Shown here in pieces: positions 27,899 through 37,335 of a stretch of 64,000 nucleotides of DNA; position 1 is the stretch's first letter, and the number at the start of each line of letters is the position of its first letter. The translations under genes were made by a program, and so were the position numbers. The notes beneath the pieces were generated by a model. It was not told the origin of the DNA. It ran no database searches and saw only the letters and a list, made by a program, of their open reading frames with translations. Source of the DNA: Mycobacterium sp. GA-1285 (GTDB taxonomy: Bacteria > Actinomycetota > Actinomycetes > Mycobacteriales > Mycobacteriaceae); assembly GCF_001499905.1 (NCBI RefSeq), contig NZ_LQIS01000003.1, forward strand, positions 103,016-167,015, in the 5' to 3' direction.

Positions 27899-30646
27899 TC
27901 AACGGGTTTCGCCGAAGACGCGACCGAGTTCGGCCCGTGACCTGATTCCGAGTTTCCGATATATGCGAGACAGGTTGGTCTCGACCGTCTTGGGACTGAT
28001 GAACAGCGCGGTGGCGACATCCTTGGTCGTCATCCCTGACGCGGCGAGTTCGGCGACGCGGTGCTCCGACGCCGTCAAACCCATATGTCCGTTGTTCGAC
28101 GTACCGGCCCGGGCAAGCTCGGCGCGAGCCCGCTGCGCCCACAGCGGCGTGCCCAGGGTCTCGAACGCGTGCAACGCCTCGGCGATCGTGGCGCGTGACA
28201 TCTCCTTCTGCCGTTGACGGCGTTGTAACTGGCCGAGCAGCAACAGGGTTCGTGCGCGCTCGAACGGCATGGGTAGTCGCTCGTGATGGTCCAAAGCCTG
28301 TCTCGCCATATCGGCTGCTGCGTCGACATCGCCTTGCGCGGCCAGCCGAAGGCTGCGGCAGCGCGCGCCGATGGCCAGCATCCACGGCCGGTCCAACAGG
28401 CGGCCGTTGGCTTCCAAAGCCTCGATCATCGGCTCGGTTTCGGCGGCGCGGCCCATCGCAACCATCGCTTCGACCGCGTCGGGAACGTATCCCACGGTGA
28501 TGATCTCCGTGCCGGGGATGAACGGGAACTGGTCGACCAACGGCTGCAGTATCTGCAGCGCCTGCTCGTAGTCGACCAGCGATACCGCCAGGAATGCCAG
28601 GTTGATCGAGGCCCAGTCCGCCAGCCGGGGTGAACCGCAACGCTTGGCGAGGTCGATCGCCCTGGTTGCCACCTCGCGGGTCTCGTCCTGCCTGCCCGCA
28701 TATGCCGCGACCGCGGACTGGATGGTCTTGGCCACCACCCGCATGTGCTCACCGCCGAGCTGTTGTGCCCGCTCGACGGTCTCCTTGGCAATGCCGGTCG
28801 CGTCGTCGTAGCGTCCCCGCCAGATCTCGATCAGCGCGCTGAACACGGCGACGAAGATCAGGTCGGTTTCGGCGCCTCGCTCGACACAATGCTGTCGCAC
28901 AGACGCCATCTGCTCGGCCGCCTCGTCCAACCGCCCGACGAACGCCAGCAGCAAGGCGTTGTTGGCGCTGGCTCGAAACGCGATCGGCGCTTCGCTGTCA
29001 TGGTCCTGCAGTGCCAATGCCCGGCGCATGCCGGCCCAGTCGACGCCGCGACCGCACATGCACGCGATGTGGGTCCGCACCGCCAGCACTTGGCTGGTGA
29101 GATCGTCGATCCCGACGTCTTCCGCGTACGCCGCCGCGCGTTCGGCGCTCTGCAGAGCGGCCCCGAACTCCCCGGCGTTCAGGCGCGCGTATGCGAGCAG
29201 CAGAAGCGTGCGGACGCGGACCTCACGGTCACCGTCGTCGTGGTCGAGGGCCTGTTCCAGCAGGCCGACGGCATCGGTGAAGTTGTTGTGCTGAATCTTC
29301 ATGGTGGCCAACAGGTTCAGCGCCATCGCACGGTGCACGCCGCGCGGCACTCGCTCGGTCAACCCATCCAACAGGGAACGCGCGCGCTCGAGGTCACCGG
29401 CGTGTAGATGATGGTCGGCCGCACGAATGCGCCGCGTTGCCGTGTCACCGCCGAGACCGATTGCCAGCTCGAGAAGTTCGGCGGCCGCGGCAGGCGCACC
29501 GCGTGCACTGGCGGTGTCGGCGGCGACGTCGAGCGCCTCCAGCGTCGCCGGGTCTGCGCTGGCCGCAGCGAGGGCCATGTGCCTGGCCCTCGATTCCGGG
29601 GATATCACCGCCTCGGCCAGCGAGCGGTGCATCGCCCGGCGCTCACCCGGTTTGGCGTCGGTGTACACACTGCGCGCCAACAACGGGTGGGAGAACCCGA
29701 CGTCGTCCCCGTTGAGCGTCAAGATGCCCTTGTCCTGAGCCTCCGCGAGTAGTTCGGCGGCGCGATCGAGCGTGAGGTCGGCGACGTGCGCCAGCAGGTC
29801 GACGGTCGGGGCGGCCTCGCAGGCGGCGGCCAACAGCAGGACCCTGGTTTCGGGTTCCAGCCTTCCGATCCGCCGGTGCATCAACTCCGCCAGCGTCGGC
29901 GGTAGTACCGACAGGGAATCGCCCGCCTCGATCGCCCGCGCGAGCTCGAGGGCATAAAGCGGGTTGCCCCCGGAGATCTCGGCGATCCGAACCATGGTCG
30001 GGCGGGGAAAAGACCGCCCCAGGCGCGTCGAGATCAGCGCGTGCAACCCGCCCAGGCTCAGGGGGCCGACGTGAACCCTGCGAACCTCGGACGAATCGCT
30101 CAGCTGCAGCCAGCTCGCCGCGCCGGGACCCTCGTGCTCGGTGCGTTCGGTGAGCAGCATTCCCACGCACTCACTGAACCGCCTCGCGGCGAAAGCCACC
30201 ACGGCCTGGCTGGACGGGTCGAGCCACTGCACGTCGTCGACGGCCACCAGCACCGGCCCGTCGGCGCAGAGCCGGTCGATGGCCGCGGTGAAGGCCGCCG
30301 CGACAGCACGCTGATCGGTCGGCGGCCCGCCGACGTCGGCGCGCAGCAGCACTCGATCCACGGCGAGGCGCTGCACGTCGGGCAGGCTGGCGAAGACCTC
30401 GGAAGGGACGTCGCCGAGGAGGTCGGCGATGGCGGCGTAGGCGAGTGCGGTCTCCGCTTGACCGGCTCGCGCCATCAACACCCGAAAGCCACGCTCACGT
30501 GCCGCGGACAGACCCGCCAGCCACAGCGTGGTCTTGCCGGCTCCGGCTTCGCCCTCGATGACCAGAGCCGAGGGTCCGCTGTCGGTGGTCCGCAGGAACT
30601 CGCTGACCGCCCGGAACTCCGCCGGACGTTCGATTACGCCGGACAC
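27899..30646 (-). CDS. Large ATP-binding LuxR-family regulator (LAL/MalT-type)
   Basis: About 915 residues. An N-terminal AAA/NACHT-like ATPase has Walker A IEGEAGAGKTTLW (about 30-42) and a Walker B region VLVAVDDVQWLDPSS. A long helical TPR-like middle follows (about 350-820). The C-terminus is a LuxR helix-turn-helix: LTASEHRVAELAASGMTTKDVATAL and ISPKTVETNLSRIYRKLGI. GTG at 30646 is chosen because GAGGGG lies about 10 nt upstream; TTG at 30673 is an alternative. It converges on rmlCD, with only 3 bp between the stops. The inducer and target are unknown. Confidence 0.88.
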   Translation of the reverse strand: MSGVIERPAEFRAVSEFLRTTDSGPSALVIEGEAGAGKTTLWLAGLSAARERGFRVLMARAGQAETALAYAAIADLLGDVPSEVFASLPDVQRLAVDRVLLRADVGGPPTDQRAVAAAFTAAIDRLCADGPVLVAVDDVQWLDPSSQAVVAFAARRFSECVGMLLTERTEHEGPGAASWLQLSDSSEVRRVHVGPLSLGGLHALISTRLGRSFPRPTMVRIAEISGGNPLYALELARAIEAGDSLSVLPPTLAELMHRRIGRLEPETRVLLLAAACEAAPTVDLLAHVADLTLDRAAELLAEAQDKGILTLNGDDVGFSHPLLARSVYTDAKPGERRAMHRSLAEAVISPESRARHMALAAASADPATLEALDVAADTASARGAPAAAAELLELAIGLGGDTATRRIRAADHHLHAGDLERARSLLDGLTERVPRGVHRAMALNLLATMKIQHNNFTDAVGLLEQALDHDDGDREVRVRTLLLLAYARLNAGEFGAALQSAERAAAYAEDVGIDDLTSQVLAVRTHIACMCGRGVDWAGMRRALALQDHDSEAPIAFRASANNALLLAFVGRLDEAAEQMASVRQHCVERGAETDLIFVAVFSALIEIWRGRYDDATGIAKETVERAQQLGGEHMRVVAKTIQSAVAAYAGRQDETREVATRAIDLAKRCGSPRLADWASINLAFLAVSLVDYEQALQILQPLVDQFPFIPGTEIITVGYVPDAVEAMVAMGRAAETEPMIEALEANGRLLDRPWMLAIGARCRSLRLAAQGDVDAAADMARQALDHHERLPMPFERARTLLLLGQLQRRQRQKEMSRATIAEALHAFETLGTPLWAQRARAELARAGTSNNGHMGLTASEHRVAELAASGMTTKDVATALFISPKTVETNLSRIYRKLGIRSRAELGRVFGETR

Positions 30647-30762
30647 CAGAACCACACCCCTCGTCGACAGCAAATCGAGGATAGCCCGCCGAGACTGGGG
30701 AGCAGTAGTCTCAGGCCCTCGGATATGCAGCTAAGAGGTGTGCTCAACCGGGGAGACAAGAG

Positions 30763-30776
30763 GGGGGCGTGCCCCC
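30763..30776 (-). terminator. Short GC hairpin downstream of the small hypothetical gene
   Basis: GGGGG-CGTG-CCCCC just past the stop of the leftward gene ending at 30784, followed on the minus strand by a T/C-rich run. It is a weak intrinsic terminator candidate between that gene and the LuxR gene. Confidence 0.3.
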
Positions 30777-30783
30777 GGCAACG

Positions 30784-31083
30784 TCATCCGCGGTGGTGAG
30801 ACCGGATCCGGGTGCCCACCGGAGCGGACAGCCGCTGATGTGGTGCGCCCGCTGCGAGGCAGGTCCGCGAGACGATCTCTCGGGAGCCGGCGCCGAAGAC
30901 GCCGTAAAGCACCTCGTCGCCGGGTACCGACACCGTGACCAACAGCTCGACGGGAGTGCCCTCATCAGTGGCTACGGCCGCGGCGGCGTCGAGGCGTGCG
31001 ACGAGGTCCTCGACGGATTGCTCCGTGAGTTCGGGCAGGTACCACTCCGCCAGGTAGCAGGCGGACTCCGCACTCCCGCTCAT
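30784..31083 (-). CDS. Small hypothetical protein, DUF4242-like
   Basis: A 99-residue protein from ATG 31083. It reads as a ferredoxin-like beta-alpha-beta module: CYLAEWYLPELTEQSVEDLVARLDAAA, VELLVTVSVPGDEVLYGVFGAGSREIVSRTCLAAGAP. This pattern resembles DUF4242-type small proteins of actinobacteria, some of which bind metals. Codon use matches its neighbours. It is leftward and upstream of the LuxR gene. No function is assigned. Confidence 0.6.
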   Translation of the reverse strand: MSGSAESACYLAEWYLPELTEQSVEDLVARLDAAAAVATDEGTPVELLVTVSVPGDEVLYGVFGAGSREIVSRTCLAAGAPHQRLSAPVGTRIRSHHRG

Positions 31084-31144
31084 CTTTCGAACGGTAGCGA
31101 TTCCTCACGCCGAGCGAATCAGGGATTTCCCTACGTTCTGTCCT

Positions 31145-32041
31145 TTACGCGGCCGCGCCGGGTTTGAGGTACGTGACCAGGCTGACGTCGATGCCTTCGT
31201 CGATGAAGTACCACTGGCAACCCTTCAGGTACTTCATGTAGCGCTCGTAGTTCTCCTCGCCCGCGGCCGCGACAGCGGCGTCCTTGTTCCGCTCGAGGCG
31301 ATCGGCCCAGATGCCCAGCGTCTTGATGTAGTGGTTGCGCAGCGAGATGGCCTCGGGCACCTGGAAGCCGGCTTTTTCGCCGTGCTCGATCATCATCTGC
31401 GTCGTCGGCAGGCGGCCGCCGGGGAAGATCTCGGTGATCATGAACTTGATGAAGCGAGCCATCTCAAAGGTCAGCTTCTTACCGCGTGCGGCCAGGTCGT
31501 AGGGGTGATAGCCGACGCTGCTCTGGATGGTCATCCGGCCGTCGTCGGGCAGGATGTCGAAGCACGTCTTGAAGAAGTCGTCGTAGCGCTCGAAGCCGAA
31601 GTGCTCGAACGCCTCGATGGAGACGATGCGGTCGACGGGGGAGTGGAACTGCTCCCAGCCCTCCAGCCGGACGTCGTAGGTGCGCTCGGTGTCCAGCTTG
31701 CTCAACAGCTCATTGCAGTAGGCCTGCTGATTCTTCGACAGGGTCAGCCCGATCACGTTGACGTCGTACTTCTCCATCGCACGCTGCAACGTCAGGCCCC
31801 ATCCGCAGCCTACCTCCAGCAGGGTCATACCGGGCTTGAGGTCGAGCTTGTCGAGGTGCTGGTCGACGTTGGCGATCTGCGCCTCCGACAGCGTGGCGTT
31901 CGGGCCGGTGAAGTATGCACAGCTGTACTTGCGCGTCGGATCCTGAAAGACGCCGAAGAAGTCGTCCGACAGGTCGTAATGCGCCTGGATGTCCTCGAAA
32001 TGAGGCCGCATATCCTTCGTGCCGGTTGAGTTGTCAGACAT
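31145..32041 (-). CDS. mmaA4: Mycolic acid methyltransferase, MmaA4-like (hydroxymycolate synthase type)
   Basis: A 298-residue SAM-dependent enzyme of the cyclopropane/mycolic acid synthase family. [30 protein letters not shown] is at the N-terminus, SAM binding is in [15 protein letters not shown], and the active-site region is [18 protein letters not shown] with the family Glu. The C-terminal [12 protein letters not shown] matches MmaA4 (Hma), which adds a methyl and water to a meromycolate double bond, leading to oxygenated mycolates. ATG at 32041 is preferred; the open frame upstream is not conserved-looking. It lies 145 bp downstream of the second mmaA gene. Confidence 0.88.
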   Translation of the reverse strand: MSDNSTGTKDMRPHFEDIQAHYDLSDDFFGVFQDPTRKYSCAYFTGPNATLSEAQIANVDQHLDKLDLKPGMTLLEVGCGWGLTLQRAMEKYDVNVIGLTLSKNQQAYCNELLSKLDTERTYDVRLEGWEQFHSPVDRIVSIEAFEHFGFERYDDFFKTCFDILPDDGRMTIQSSVGYHPYDLAARGKKLTFEMARFIKFMITEIFPGGRLPTTQMMIEHGEKAGFQVPEAISLRNHYIKTLGIWADRLERNKDAAVAAAGEENYERYMKYLKGCQWYFIDEGIDVSLVTYLKPGAAA

Positions 32042-32150
32042 ATTTCCCCTGCTTGGCCTTTCCAATGACGTGACGCGGCCCTGCACGTCGTCACGTGATG
32101 ATCTGGTCGACACCATATCGTTCGGCGGTTGCCAGACCCTAATTCGGCTT

Positions 32151-32167
32151 GCCGCGACTTGCGCGGC
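32151..32167 (-). terminator. Hairpin between the two mmaA genes
   Basis: GCCGCG/CGCGGC stem with a 5-nt loop, 20 nt past the stop of the upstream gene on the minus strand. There is no T tract, so it may be a processing hairpin rather than a terminator. Confidence 0.3.
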
Positions 32168-32186
32168 GAATTGTGGGGAGCCGGAA

Positions 32187-33056
32187 TTATTTCTGGAGCG
32201 TGAACTGGTTGACGTCGATGTATCCGACGCGGAAGCCATGTGCGCAGCCGGTTAGGTAGTGCATGTAGCGGTCGTAGACCTCTTGGGATTGGATGGCGAT
32301 CGCTTCTTCTTCGTGGGCTTGTAGCGCCGCTGTCCAGCAGTCGAGGGTGCGCGCGTAGTGAGGCTGCAGGCTCTGGCGCCGGGTCAACGCGAAGCCTGCC
32401 TTTTCGGCATGCTCGCCGACCAGTTCGATGGTCGGCAGATAGCCGCCGGGAAATATCTCGGTCAGGATGAACTTCACGAACCGGGCCACAGAGAACGTCA
32501 GCGGCAGACCCCGCTCGGCCATCTGCGGAAGCGTGAGCGCGGTGATCGTGTGCAGCAGCATCACCCCGTCGTCGGGCAGCACGCGGTGAGCCATGGCGAA
32601 GAAGTCGTCCCATCGGTCCCTGCCGAAGTGCTCGAACGCGCCGATCGACACGATTCGGTCCACGGGTTCGTCGAACTGTTCCCAGCCCTGCAGCAGCACC
32701 CGCTTGGACCTCGGGCTGTCGGATTCGGCGAAGACCTTCTCGACATGGGCGTGCTGGTTCTCGCTCAAGGTGAGGCCGACGACGTTGACGTCGTACTTCT
32801 CGACCGCCCTCAGCATGGTCGAACCCCAACCGCAGCCGACGTCGAGCAGTGTCATCCCCGGCCGGAGATCCAATTTGCCGAGCGCAAGATCCACTTTGGC
32901 GCGCTGGGCCTCTTCGAGCGTCATGTCATCGCGCTCGAAGTAGGCGCAGCTGTAGGTCTGTGTCGGATCCAGCCAGAGCCGGAAAAACTCGTCGGAGAGG
33001 TCGTAATGCGCCTGCACGTCGGCGAAGTGCGGGGTCAAGTTGCGTGTTGCGGCCAC
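32187..33056 (-). CDS. mmaA2: Mycolic acid methyltransferase, MmaA2/CmaA-like cyclopropane synthase
   Basis: A 289-residue homologue of the neighbouring gene. [38 protein letters not shown] motif [30 protein letters not shown] and the C-terminal [12 protein letters not shown] match MmaA2, which makes the distal cyclopropane of alpha-mycolates. The Cys in YSCAYF corresponds to the bicarbonate-site Cys of CmaA1. ATG at 33056. M. tuberculosis has four mmaA genes here, this window two; the 124 bp upstream hold no gene. The exact paralogue assignment is less certain than the family. Confidence 0.85.
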   Translation of the reverse strand: MAATRNLTPHFADVQAHYDLSDEFFRLWLDPTQTYSCAYFERDDMTLEEAQRAKVDLALGKLDLRPGMTLLDVGCGWGSTMLRAVEKYDVNVVGLTLSENQHAHVEKVFAESDSPRSKRVLLQGWEQFDEPVDRIVSIGAFEHFGRDRWDDFFAMAHRVLPDDGVMLLHTITALTLPQMAERGLPLTFSVARFVKFILTEIFPGGYLPTIELVGEHAEKAGFALTRRQSLQPHYARTLDCWTAALQAHEEEAIAIQSQEVYDRYMHYLTGCAHGFRVGYIDVNQFTLQK

Positions 33057-33180
33057 TAGGGTGCCTTTCTGGGCGGGATCAGAGCTCGCGTCGCCTGTAA
33101 CAGTTCAAGCCCGAAGCGCTCGAGCCGAATGTACGCGTAGTCGGCCCGGCTGACCACTCGTGGGAAGGCTTGCGCCGACG

Positions 33181-34098
33181 TCAAATAGTCGCGGCGAAAA
33201 CGGTTTTGAGTTCGCCGATGATGTCGTCCCACAGCGGTTCGGGCAGTTCGTGACCCATGCCGTCGAACAGCACCAGCCGGGCGTTCTCGATGGCCTTGGC
33301 GATCGCGCGGCCGCCTGAGGGTCGCATCAATCTGTCGGCCTTGCCGTGCAGCACCACGGTGGGCGCCGTGATCTCGCGGTCGTAGCGCAATAGGCTGCCG
33401 CTGCCCAGGATCGCCGCGAAATGCCTGGCGATCCCGGCTGGATAGTAAGAGCGGTCATAACCCTCGATCGCGTCGGCGCGGAGCCGCTCCTCGGACGCCG
33501 GGAAGCCCGGGCTGCCGATGATCTTGCTGACCCTGACGGCGTTCTCGATGACCGCCTCGCGGGTGGAGTCCCTGGGTCGCTGCAAGATCGCCAGCAGTTG
33601 TCGCGGACCCGGTGGCGGCAGCAGCGCCTGGTTGTTGCTCGAGAAGATGATCGCCAGCGTGAGGGTGCGTTGTTTGTGCCGGGCGGCGAACACCTGGGCG
33701 ATCATCCCGCCCATCGACGCGCCGACGACGTGGGCGCGCTCGATGTCGAGGTGGTCCAGCAGCGCGACCGCGTCATCGGCCATGTCTTCGAGCGTGTAGC
33801 CGGCCGGGCTGCGCAGCCCGAGCAGCGAACGCAGCATCCGCGGCACCAGTGCGGTGTTGGTGTGCACGCCAACGAGTTTCGATGACAGGCCGACGTCGCG
33901 GTTGTCGTACCGGATGACCCGCAGGCCCTGGTCGACGAGTCGCTGGCAGAAATCCTTGCGCCACATCAGAAGTTGCGCACCCAGCCCCATGATGAGCAGC
34001 ACCGCCGGATCGTTCGGATCGCCCATGTCCTCGTAGTGGATGTCGAGCTGGCCGGACTTGGCATCTTTCGATTTGGCGATGCCGGTTCGGATCTGCAC
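33181..34098 (-). CDS. lipG: Alpha/beta hydrolase LipG
   Basis: A 305-residue serine hydrolase. IRYDNRDVGLSSKL and the nucleophile elbow AHVVGASMGGMIAQVFA are in the core, APTVVLHGKADRLMRP carries the acid, and LFDGMGHELPEP the catalytic His. Matches LipG (Rv0646c), a phospholipase/thioesterase-like enzyme in the mmaA locus. GTG at 34098 follows the ABC1-kinase stop without any gap (TAAGTG), so translation is coupled. A role in mycolate or lipid recycling is inferred from location. Confidence 0.9.
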   Translation of the reverse strand: MQIRTGIAKSKDAKSGQLDIHYEDMGDPNDPAVLLIMGLGAQLLMWRKDFCQRLVDQGLRVIRYDNRDVGLSSKLVGVHTNTALVPRMLRSLLGLRSPAGYTLEDMADDAVALLDHLDIERAHVVGASMGGMIAQVFAARHKQRTLTLAIIFSSNNQALLPPPGPRQLLAILQRPRDSTREAVIENAVRVSKIIGSPGFPASEERLRADAIEGYDRSYYPAGIARHFAAILGSGSLLRYDREITAPTVVLHGKADRLMRPSGGRAIAKAIENARLVLFDGMGHELPEPLWDDIIGELKTVFAATI

Positions 34099-35466
34099 TT
34101 AGCCGCGAACCTCGCTGTCGAGTTCCTCGTCGTGCTCCCTGCTGACCTCGACCATGAAGTTGGCGAAGTAGCCGGTCAGCTGGGGGTCCGACATCATCTG
34201 CCACTTCGGCGCGAGCAGTTTCATGTAGCGCTCGACATAGAGGAACTGCTTGCCGATCAGTACCAGTTCCCGAGGCAGTTTGACGTCATAGGCCTCGGCC
34301 AGCGTCGACAGTTGCTTGCCGATCTCGGCGTAGCTCATGTCGCCCAGCGTCGACATGGTCAGCGGTGTGGCGAATTTCTCGAGGTCCTTGGCGGCCTGCG
34401 CCTCCGGCTTCATGGTGCCGACGGCGCCCATCAGCACGACGATCTTGCCCGCCGCGGCGTGATCCTTCTTCACCAGCAGGGCGTACACCAGTTCCCGCAG
34501 CAGCCAGCGGGTGCGCGGGTCGATGCGGCCCATGATCCCGAAGTCGAAGAACACAATCTTGCCGTCGTCGTCGACGTAGAGGTTGCCCGCGTGCAGGTCG
34601 CCGTGGAACAGGCCGTGCCGCAGACCGCCTTCGAAGACGCTGAACAGCAGCGCCTTGACCAGTTCGGTGCCATCGAATCCCTTCTGCCGGATGGCCTTGA
34701 CGTCGTCGATGCGGGTGCCCTGGATGCGTTCCATCGTCAGCACCCGTTCGCTGGTCAGATCCCAATAGACCTGTGGCACACGGATGTTCTTGCCCAGCGG
34801 CGAGGCGTGCATGTGCGACACCCACGCGTCCATCGACTGCGCCTCGAGCCGGAAATCCAGTTCTTCGGCGAGGTTGTCGGCGAAGTCGGCGACGACGTCC
34901 TGCGCGCTCAACCGCTGGCCGAGCTTGGCGAACTCGACCAGACGGGCGCCGCGCTTGAGGATCTGCAGATCCGCGGCGACCCGCCTGCGGATGCCGGGCC
35001 GCTGGATCTTGACGACGACCTCTTCTCCGCTGTGCAGCGTCGCATAGTGCACCTGGGCGATCGACGCGGACGCGAACGGTTTCTCGTCGAAGCTCTTGAA
35101 CAGGTTGGCGGGTTCGTCGCCGAGATCCTCGACGAACAGCTTGTGCACCTCTTTGGGGTCCGCCGGCGGAACCCGGTCGAGCAGGCTGCGGAACTCCTTG
35201 GACAGCGGCTCGCCGAACGCGCCGGGACTCGACGCGATGATCTGGCCGAACTTGACGTAGGTGGGCCCCAGGTCGGCGAACGTCTGCGGGACCTGCTTGA
35301 TGATCTTCTGCTGCAGCGAGCCGCGGCCGGTGATCGTCGAAACCACCCGCGCGCCGGTGCGGGTGATCTGCCAACCCGTGGCACCGACGCGGGCAGCCTC
35401 GATCGGCAGGGGCACCCTGTCCAGCTTGGCTATGTCGCGGTGCTGCGTCTTTCGCGTGGCACTCAT
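34099..35466 (-). CDS. ABC1/UbiB-family atypical kinase (Rv0647c-type)
   Basis: A 455-residue ADCK/UbiB-like kinase. It has the family KxGQ motif (YVKFGQIIASSPG), an Ala-rich nucleotide loop ASASIAQVH, the ATP-contacting Lys in VVVKIQRPG, catalytic HGDLHAGNLYVDD, and metal-binding FFDFGIMG. UbiB-type proteins support lipid or quinone metabolism by an ATPase activity. ATG at 35466 (MSATRKTQHRD) is chosen; 32 further codons upstream are open but are not protein-like. Directly followed by lipG, and downstream of the MpaB gene on the same strand. Confidence 0.92.
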   Translation of the reverse strand: MSATRKTQHRDIAKLDRVPLPIEAARVGATGWQITRTGARVVSTITGRGSLQQKIIKQVPQTFADLGPTYVKFGQIIASSPGAFGEPLSKEFRSLLDRVPPADPKEVHKLFVEDLGDEPANLFKSFDEKPFASASIAQVHYATLHSGEEVVVKIQRPGIRRRVAADLQILKRGARLVEFAKLGQRLSAQDVVADFADNLAEELDFRLEAQSMDAWVSHMHASPLGKNIRVPQVYWDLTSERVLTMERIQGTRIDDVKAIRQKGFDGTELVKALLFSVFEGGLRHGLFHGDLHAGNLYVDDDGKIVFFDFGIMGRIDPRTRWLLRELVYALLVKKDHAAAGKIVVLMGAVGTMKPEAQAAKDLEKFATPLTMSTLGDMSYAEIGKQLSTLAEAYDVKLPRELVLIGKQFLYVERYMKLLAPKWQMMSDPQLTGYFANFMVEVSREHDEELDSEVRG

Positions 35467-35551
35467 GGGAGCCAGTGTCTCAAAATCCGCGGTGACACGT
35501 AAAAACCTGTGGACGGGCTCACAATTGGCCTTCTGCGGGGCCCTGTGGCGC

Positions 35552-35608
35552 CGAAATTGCATTCCAGCAGGCCGCTACTCGTACTTTTCCTGCTGGAATG
35601 CCATTTCG
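35552..35608 (-). terminator. Long near-perfect hairpin between MpaB-type gene and ABC1 kinase
   Basis: Arms 35552-35571 and 35589-35608 are reverse complements over 20 bp with one mismatch (core GCATTCCAGCAGG), with a 17-nt loop. It lies 9 nt past the stop of the leftward MpaB gene. On the minus strand the first arm is followed by AAAAG, not a T tract. Intrinsic terminator or a dispersed palindromic element. Confidence 0.55.
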
Positions 35609-35617
35609 CGGCGGTTC

Positions 35618-36616
35618 TCAGGCTTCGGCGAAGCTGCGCTCGACCTCATCGCGACTGAGGACCTGGTCGTCGCCCAATCGGTATGTCGGCAGTGTGTGCG
35701 CCACGTCGGTGCCCGACGCCACCCTGGCCTGTGCCTGCTGAAACTCCGGGATGGGTCCCTGCGCGAGGTGCAGCCCGTTGATGACCGACCAGACGGTCGC
35801 CCGGCGCGCTGTGCGCTCGAGGATGTTGGGGTCCTTGTGCTGGATCAACTGCTTGGCCCAGCGCGGCATGGTGTCGCGGATGGCCCAGTTGATCGCGCTC
35901 TGTGCCACCGGCAGGCCCGGACCCGTCGCGACCGACGTGCCGTGCGTGACGGCCAGCCGCGGTAGGTAGGACTCGAGGCAGTCGGCGACCTCGGCCTTGG
36001 TCTGGGGTAGATCCGTTCCGCCCAACGCGTGTCCGACCCGCACGAATTCACGGTAGTAGCCGTCGATCTTCTTGCCACGCAACGGGTTCGGATGGTACAG
36101 CTCGTGCGCGGTGGCCAGGCCCCACACCACGGTGGCGTAGTTCCATCGCAGCCAGTCCGGGTCGTTGGCGTCGTAGCGGGCGCCGTCGGGTCGGGTGCCT
36201 TTGATGGTGTGGTGCATCGAGCGCACGGACTTCGCCAGGCGCTCAGCGGTCTGGGTTGAGCCGTAGGCGGTGCCGATGAAGAACGCGATCGAATGGCCGA
36301 GACGTACCGCCGCGCCCCTGGGGTCGATCTCCGGTCGGCCGACGCCGTTCTCGTCGCGTTTCACCAGCCGTGAGTGGTGAATGCCCATCCAGTAGATGGA
36401 CGGATCCAGCCGTTCCATGAACGCCGCGCACTGCAGACCGAAGATCAGCGCCTGCATGTGCGAGTGCACATGCCAGACCGCGCTGCCCCGGCCGAACCAG
36501 CCCGGATCGCCCACCGGCGCGGCGAACTCCATACCGCGGAAGTAGTTGCGCCGGATGTCCTTGTCGAAGCGCTGGTTGAGAAACTCTCCGATGAATTGGT
36601 GCGGCAGCAGAATCAC
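35618..36616 (-). CDS. Oxygenase MpaB family protein (DUF2236)
   Basis: A 332-residue DUF2236 protein, the family that includes fungal MpaB and the rubber oxygenase Lcp. Characteristic text: FRGMEFAAPVGDPGWFGRGSAVWHVHSHMQALIFGL, GHSIAFFIGTAYGST, DPDWLRWNYATVVWGLATAHELY and GRGKKIDGYYREF-like RGKKIDGYYREF. Conserved His residues may bind haem. GTG at 36616 (MILLPHQFIGEF) is chosen because AGGAG lies 5-6 nt upstream. The gene is divergent from a TetR gene with two operator-like palindromes in between, so it is probably the repressed target. Substrate unknown. Confidence 0.88.
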   Translation of the reverse strand: MILLPHQFIGEFLNQRFDKDIRRNYFRGMEFAAPVGDPGWFGRGSAVWHVHSHMQALIFGLQCAAFMERLDPSIYWMGIHHSRLVKRDENGVGRPEIDPRGAAVRLGHSIAFFIGTAYGSTQTAERLAKSVRSMHHTIKGTRPDGARYDANDPDWLRWNYATVVWGLATAHELYHPNPLRGKKIDGYYREFVRVGHALGGTDLPQTKAEVADCLESYLPRLAVTHGTSVATGPGLPVAQSAINWAIRDTMPRWAKQLIQHKDPNILERTARRATVWSVINGLHLAQGPIPEFQQAQARVASGTDVAHTLPTYRLGDDQVLSRDEVERSFAEA

Positions 36617-36640
36617 GTCGACTCCTAGGTTCCCCAACTC

Positions 36641-36658
36641 TGGTCACGGATGTAGCCA
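36641..36658. promoter_or_regulatory. TetR-type operator palindrome, copy 1
   Basis: TGGTCACGGATGTAGCCA, an 18-bp imperfect palindrome (TGGTNAC...GTNNCCA), 24 bp upstream of the MpaB gene start. Confidence 0.7.
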
Positions 36659-36668
36659 GAATACATTT

Positions 36669-36686
36669 TGGTCACGCATGTAACCA
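36669..36686. promoter_or_regulatory. TetR-type operator palindrome, copy 2
   Basis: TGGTCACGCATGTAACCA, an 18-bp palindrome with symmetric TGGT-AC and GT-ACCA. It differs from copy 1 at only two positions and lies 28 bp from it, 30 bp before the tetR start. Confidence 0.75.
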
Positions 36687-36716
36687 GAGTCGAGGCTTCT
36701 CGCTTACGCTGAGACC

Positions 36717-37313
36717 GTGAGCAGTCCCACCCGTTGGGCGGGCGTGCCGCTGACGGACCGGCGCGCCGAGCGCCGCGCACAACTGATCGACGCCGCTTTT
36801 CGGCTGTTCGGGGAGGGCGGCGAGGCCGCTGTGTCGGTGCGGTCGGTGTGTCGCGAATGCGGGCTCAACACGCGGTACTTCTACGAGAGCTTCGCCGACA
36901 CCGATGACCTGCTCGGCGCCGTCTACGACCGGGTGAGCGGTCAACTGGCCGAAGCGGTCGAGGCGGCCATGTCGCGGGCCGGGGATTCGCTGCGGGCCCG
37001 GACCCGCGCGGGGATCGGAGCGGTGCTCGGGTTCAGCTCCGCGGATCCGCGCCGCGGCCGGGTGCTGTTCACCGATGCGCGATCGAATCCGGTGCTGGCG
37101 GCTCGGCGTGCGGCGACACAGGACTTGTTGCGCGAAGGCGTGTTGGCCGAGGGCTGGCAGTTGCATCCGGATTCGGATCCGATCGCGGCGCAGGTCGGCG
37201 CGGCGATGTACACCGGCGCGATGGCTGAGTTGGCCCAGCAGTGGTTGGCGGGGCGGTTGGGGACGGACTTGGACGCGGTCGTCGACCACGCCGTGCGGCA
37301 GTGGCTGCGCTGA
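36717..37313 (+). CDS. TetR/AcrR-family transcriptional regulator
   Basis: A 198-residue regulator with GTG start at 36717. The N-terminal helix-turn-helix spans about 18-62: RAERRAQLIDAAFRLFGEGGEAAVSVRSVCRECGLNTRYFYESFADTDDLLGAVYD. The C-terminal half is a helical ligand domain without recognisable specificity. The gene is divergent from the MpaB-type oxygenase across a 100-bp region with two near-identical palindromes, a usual layout for an autoregulated repressor and its target. Confidence 0.92.
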   Translation: MSSPTRWAGVPLTDRRAERRAQLIDAAFRLFGEGGEAAVSVRSVCRECGLNTRYFYESFADTDDLLGAVYDRVSGQLAEAVEAAMSRAGDSLRARTRAGIGAVLGFSSADPRRGRVLFTDARSNPVLAARRAATQDLLREGVLAEGWQLHPDSDPIAAQVGAAMYTGAMAELAQQWLAGRLGTDLDAVVDHAVRQWLR

Positions 37314-37335
37314 GAGTTTCGGGGCACCTGTTGTG

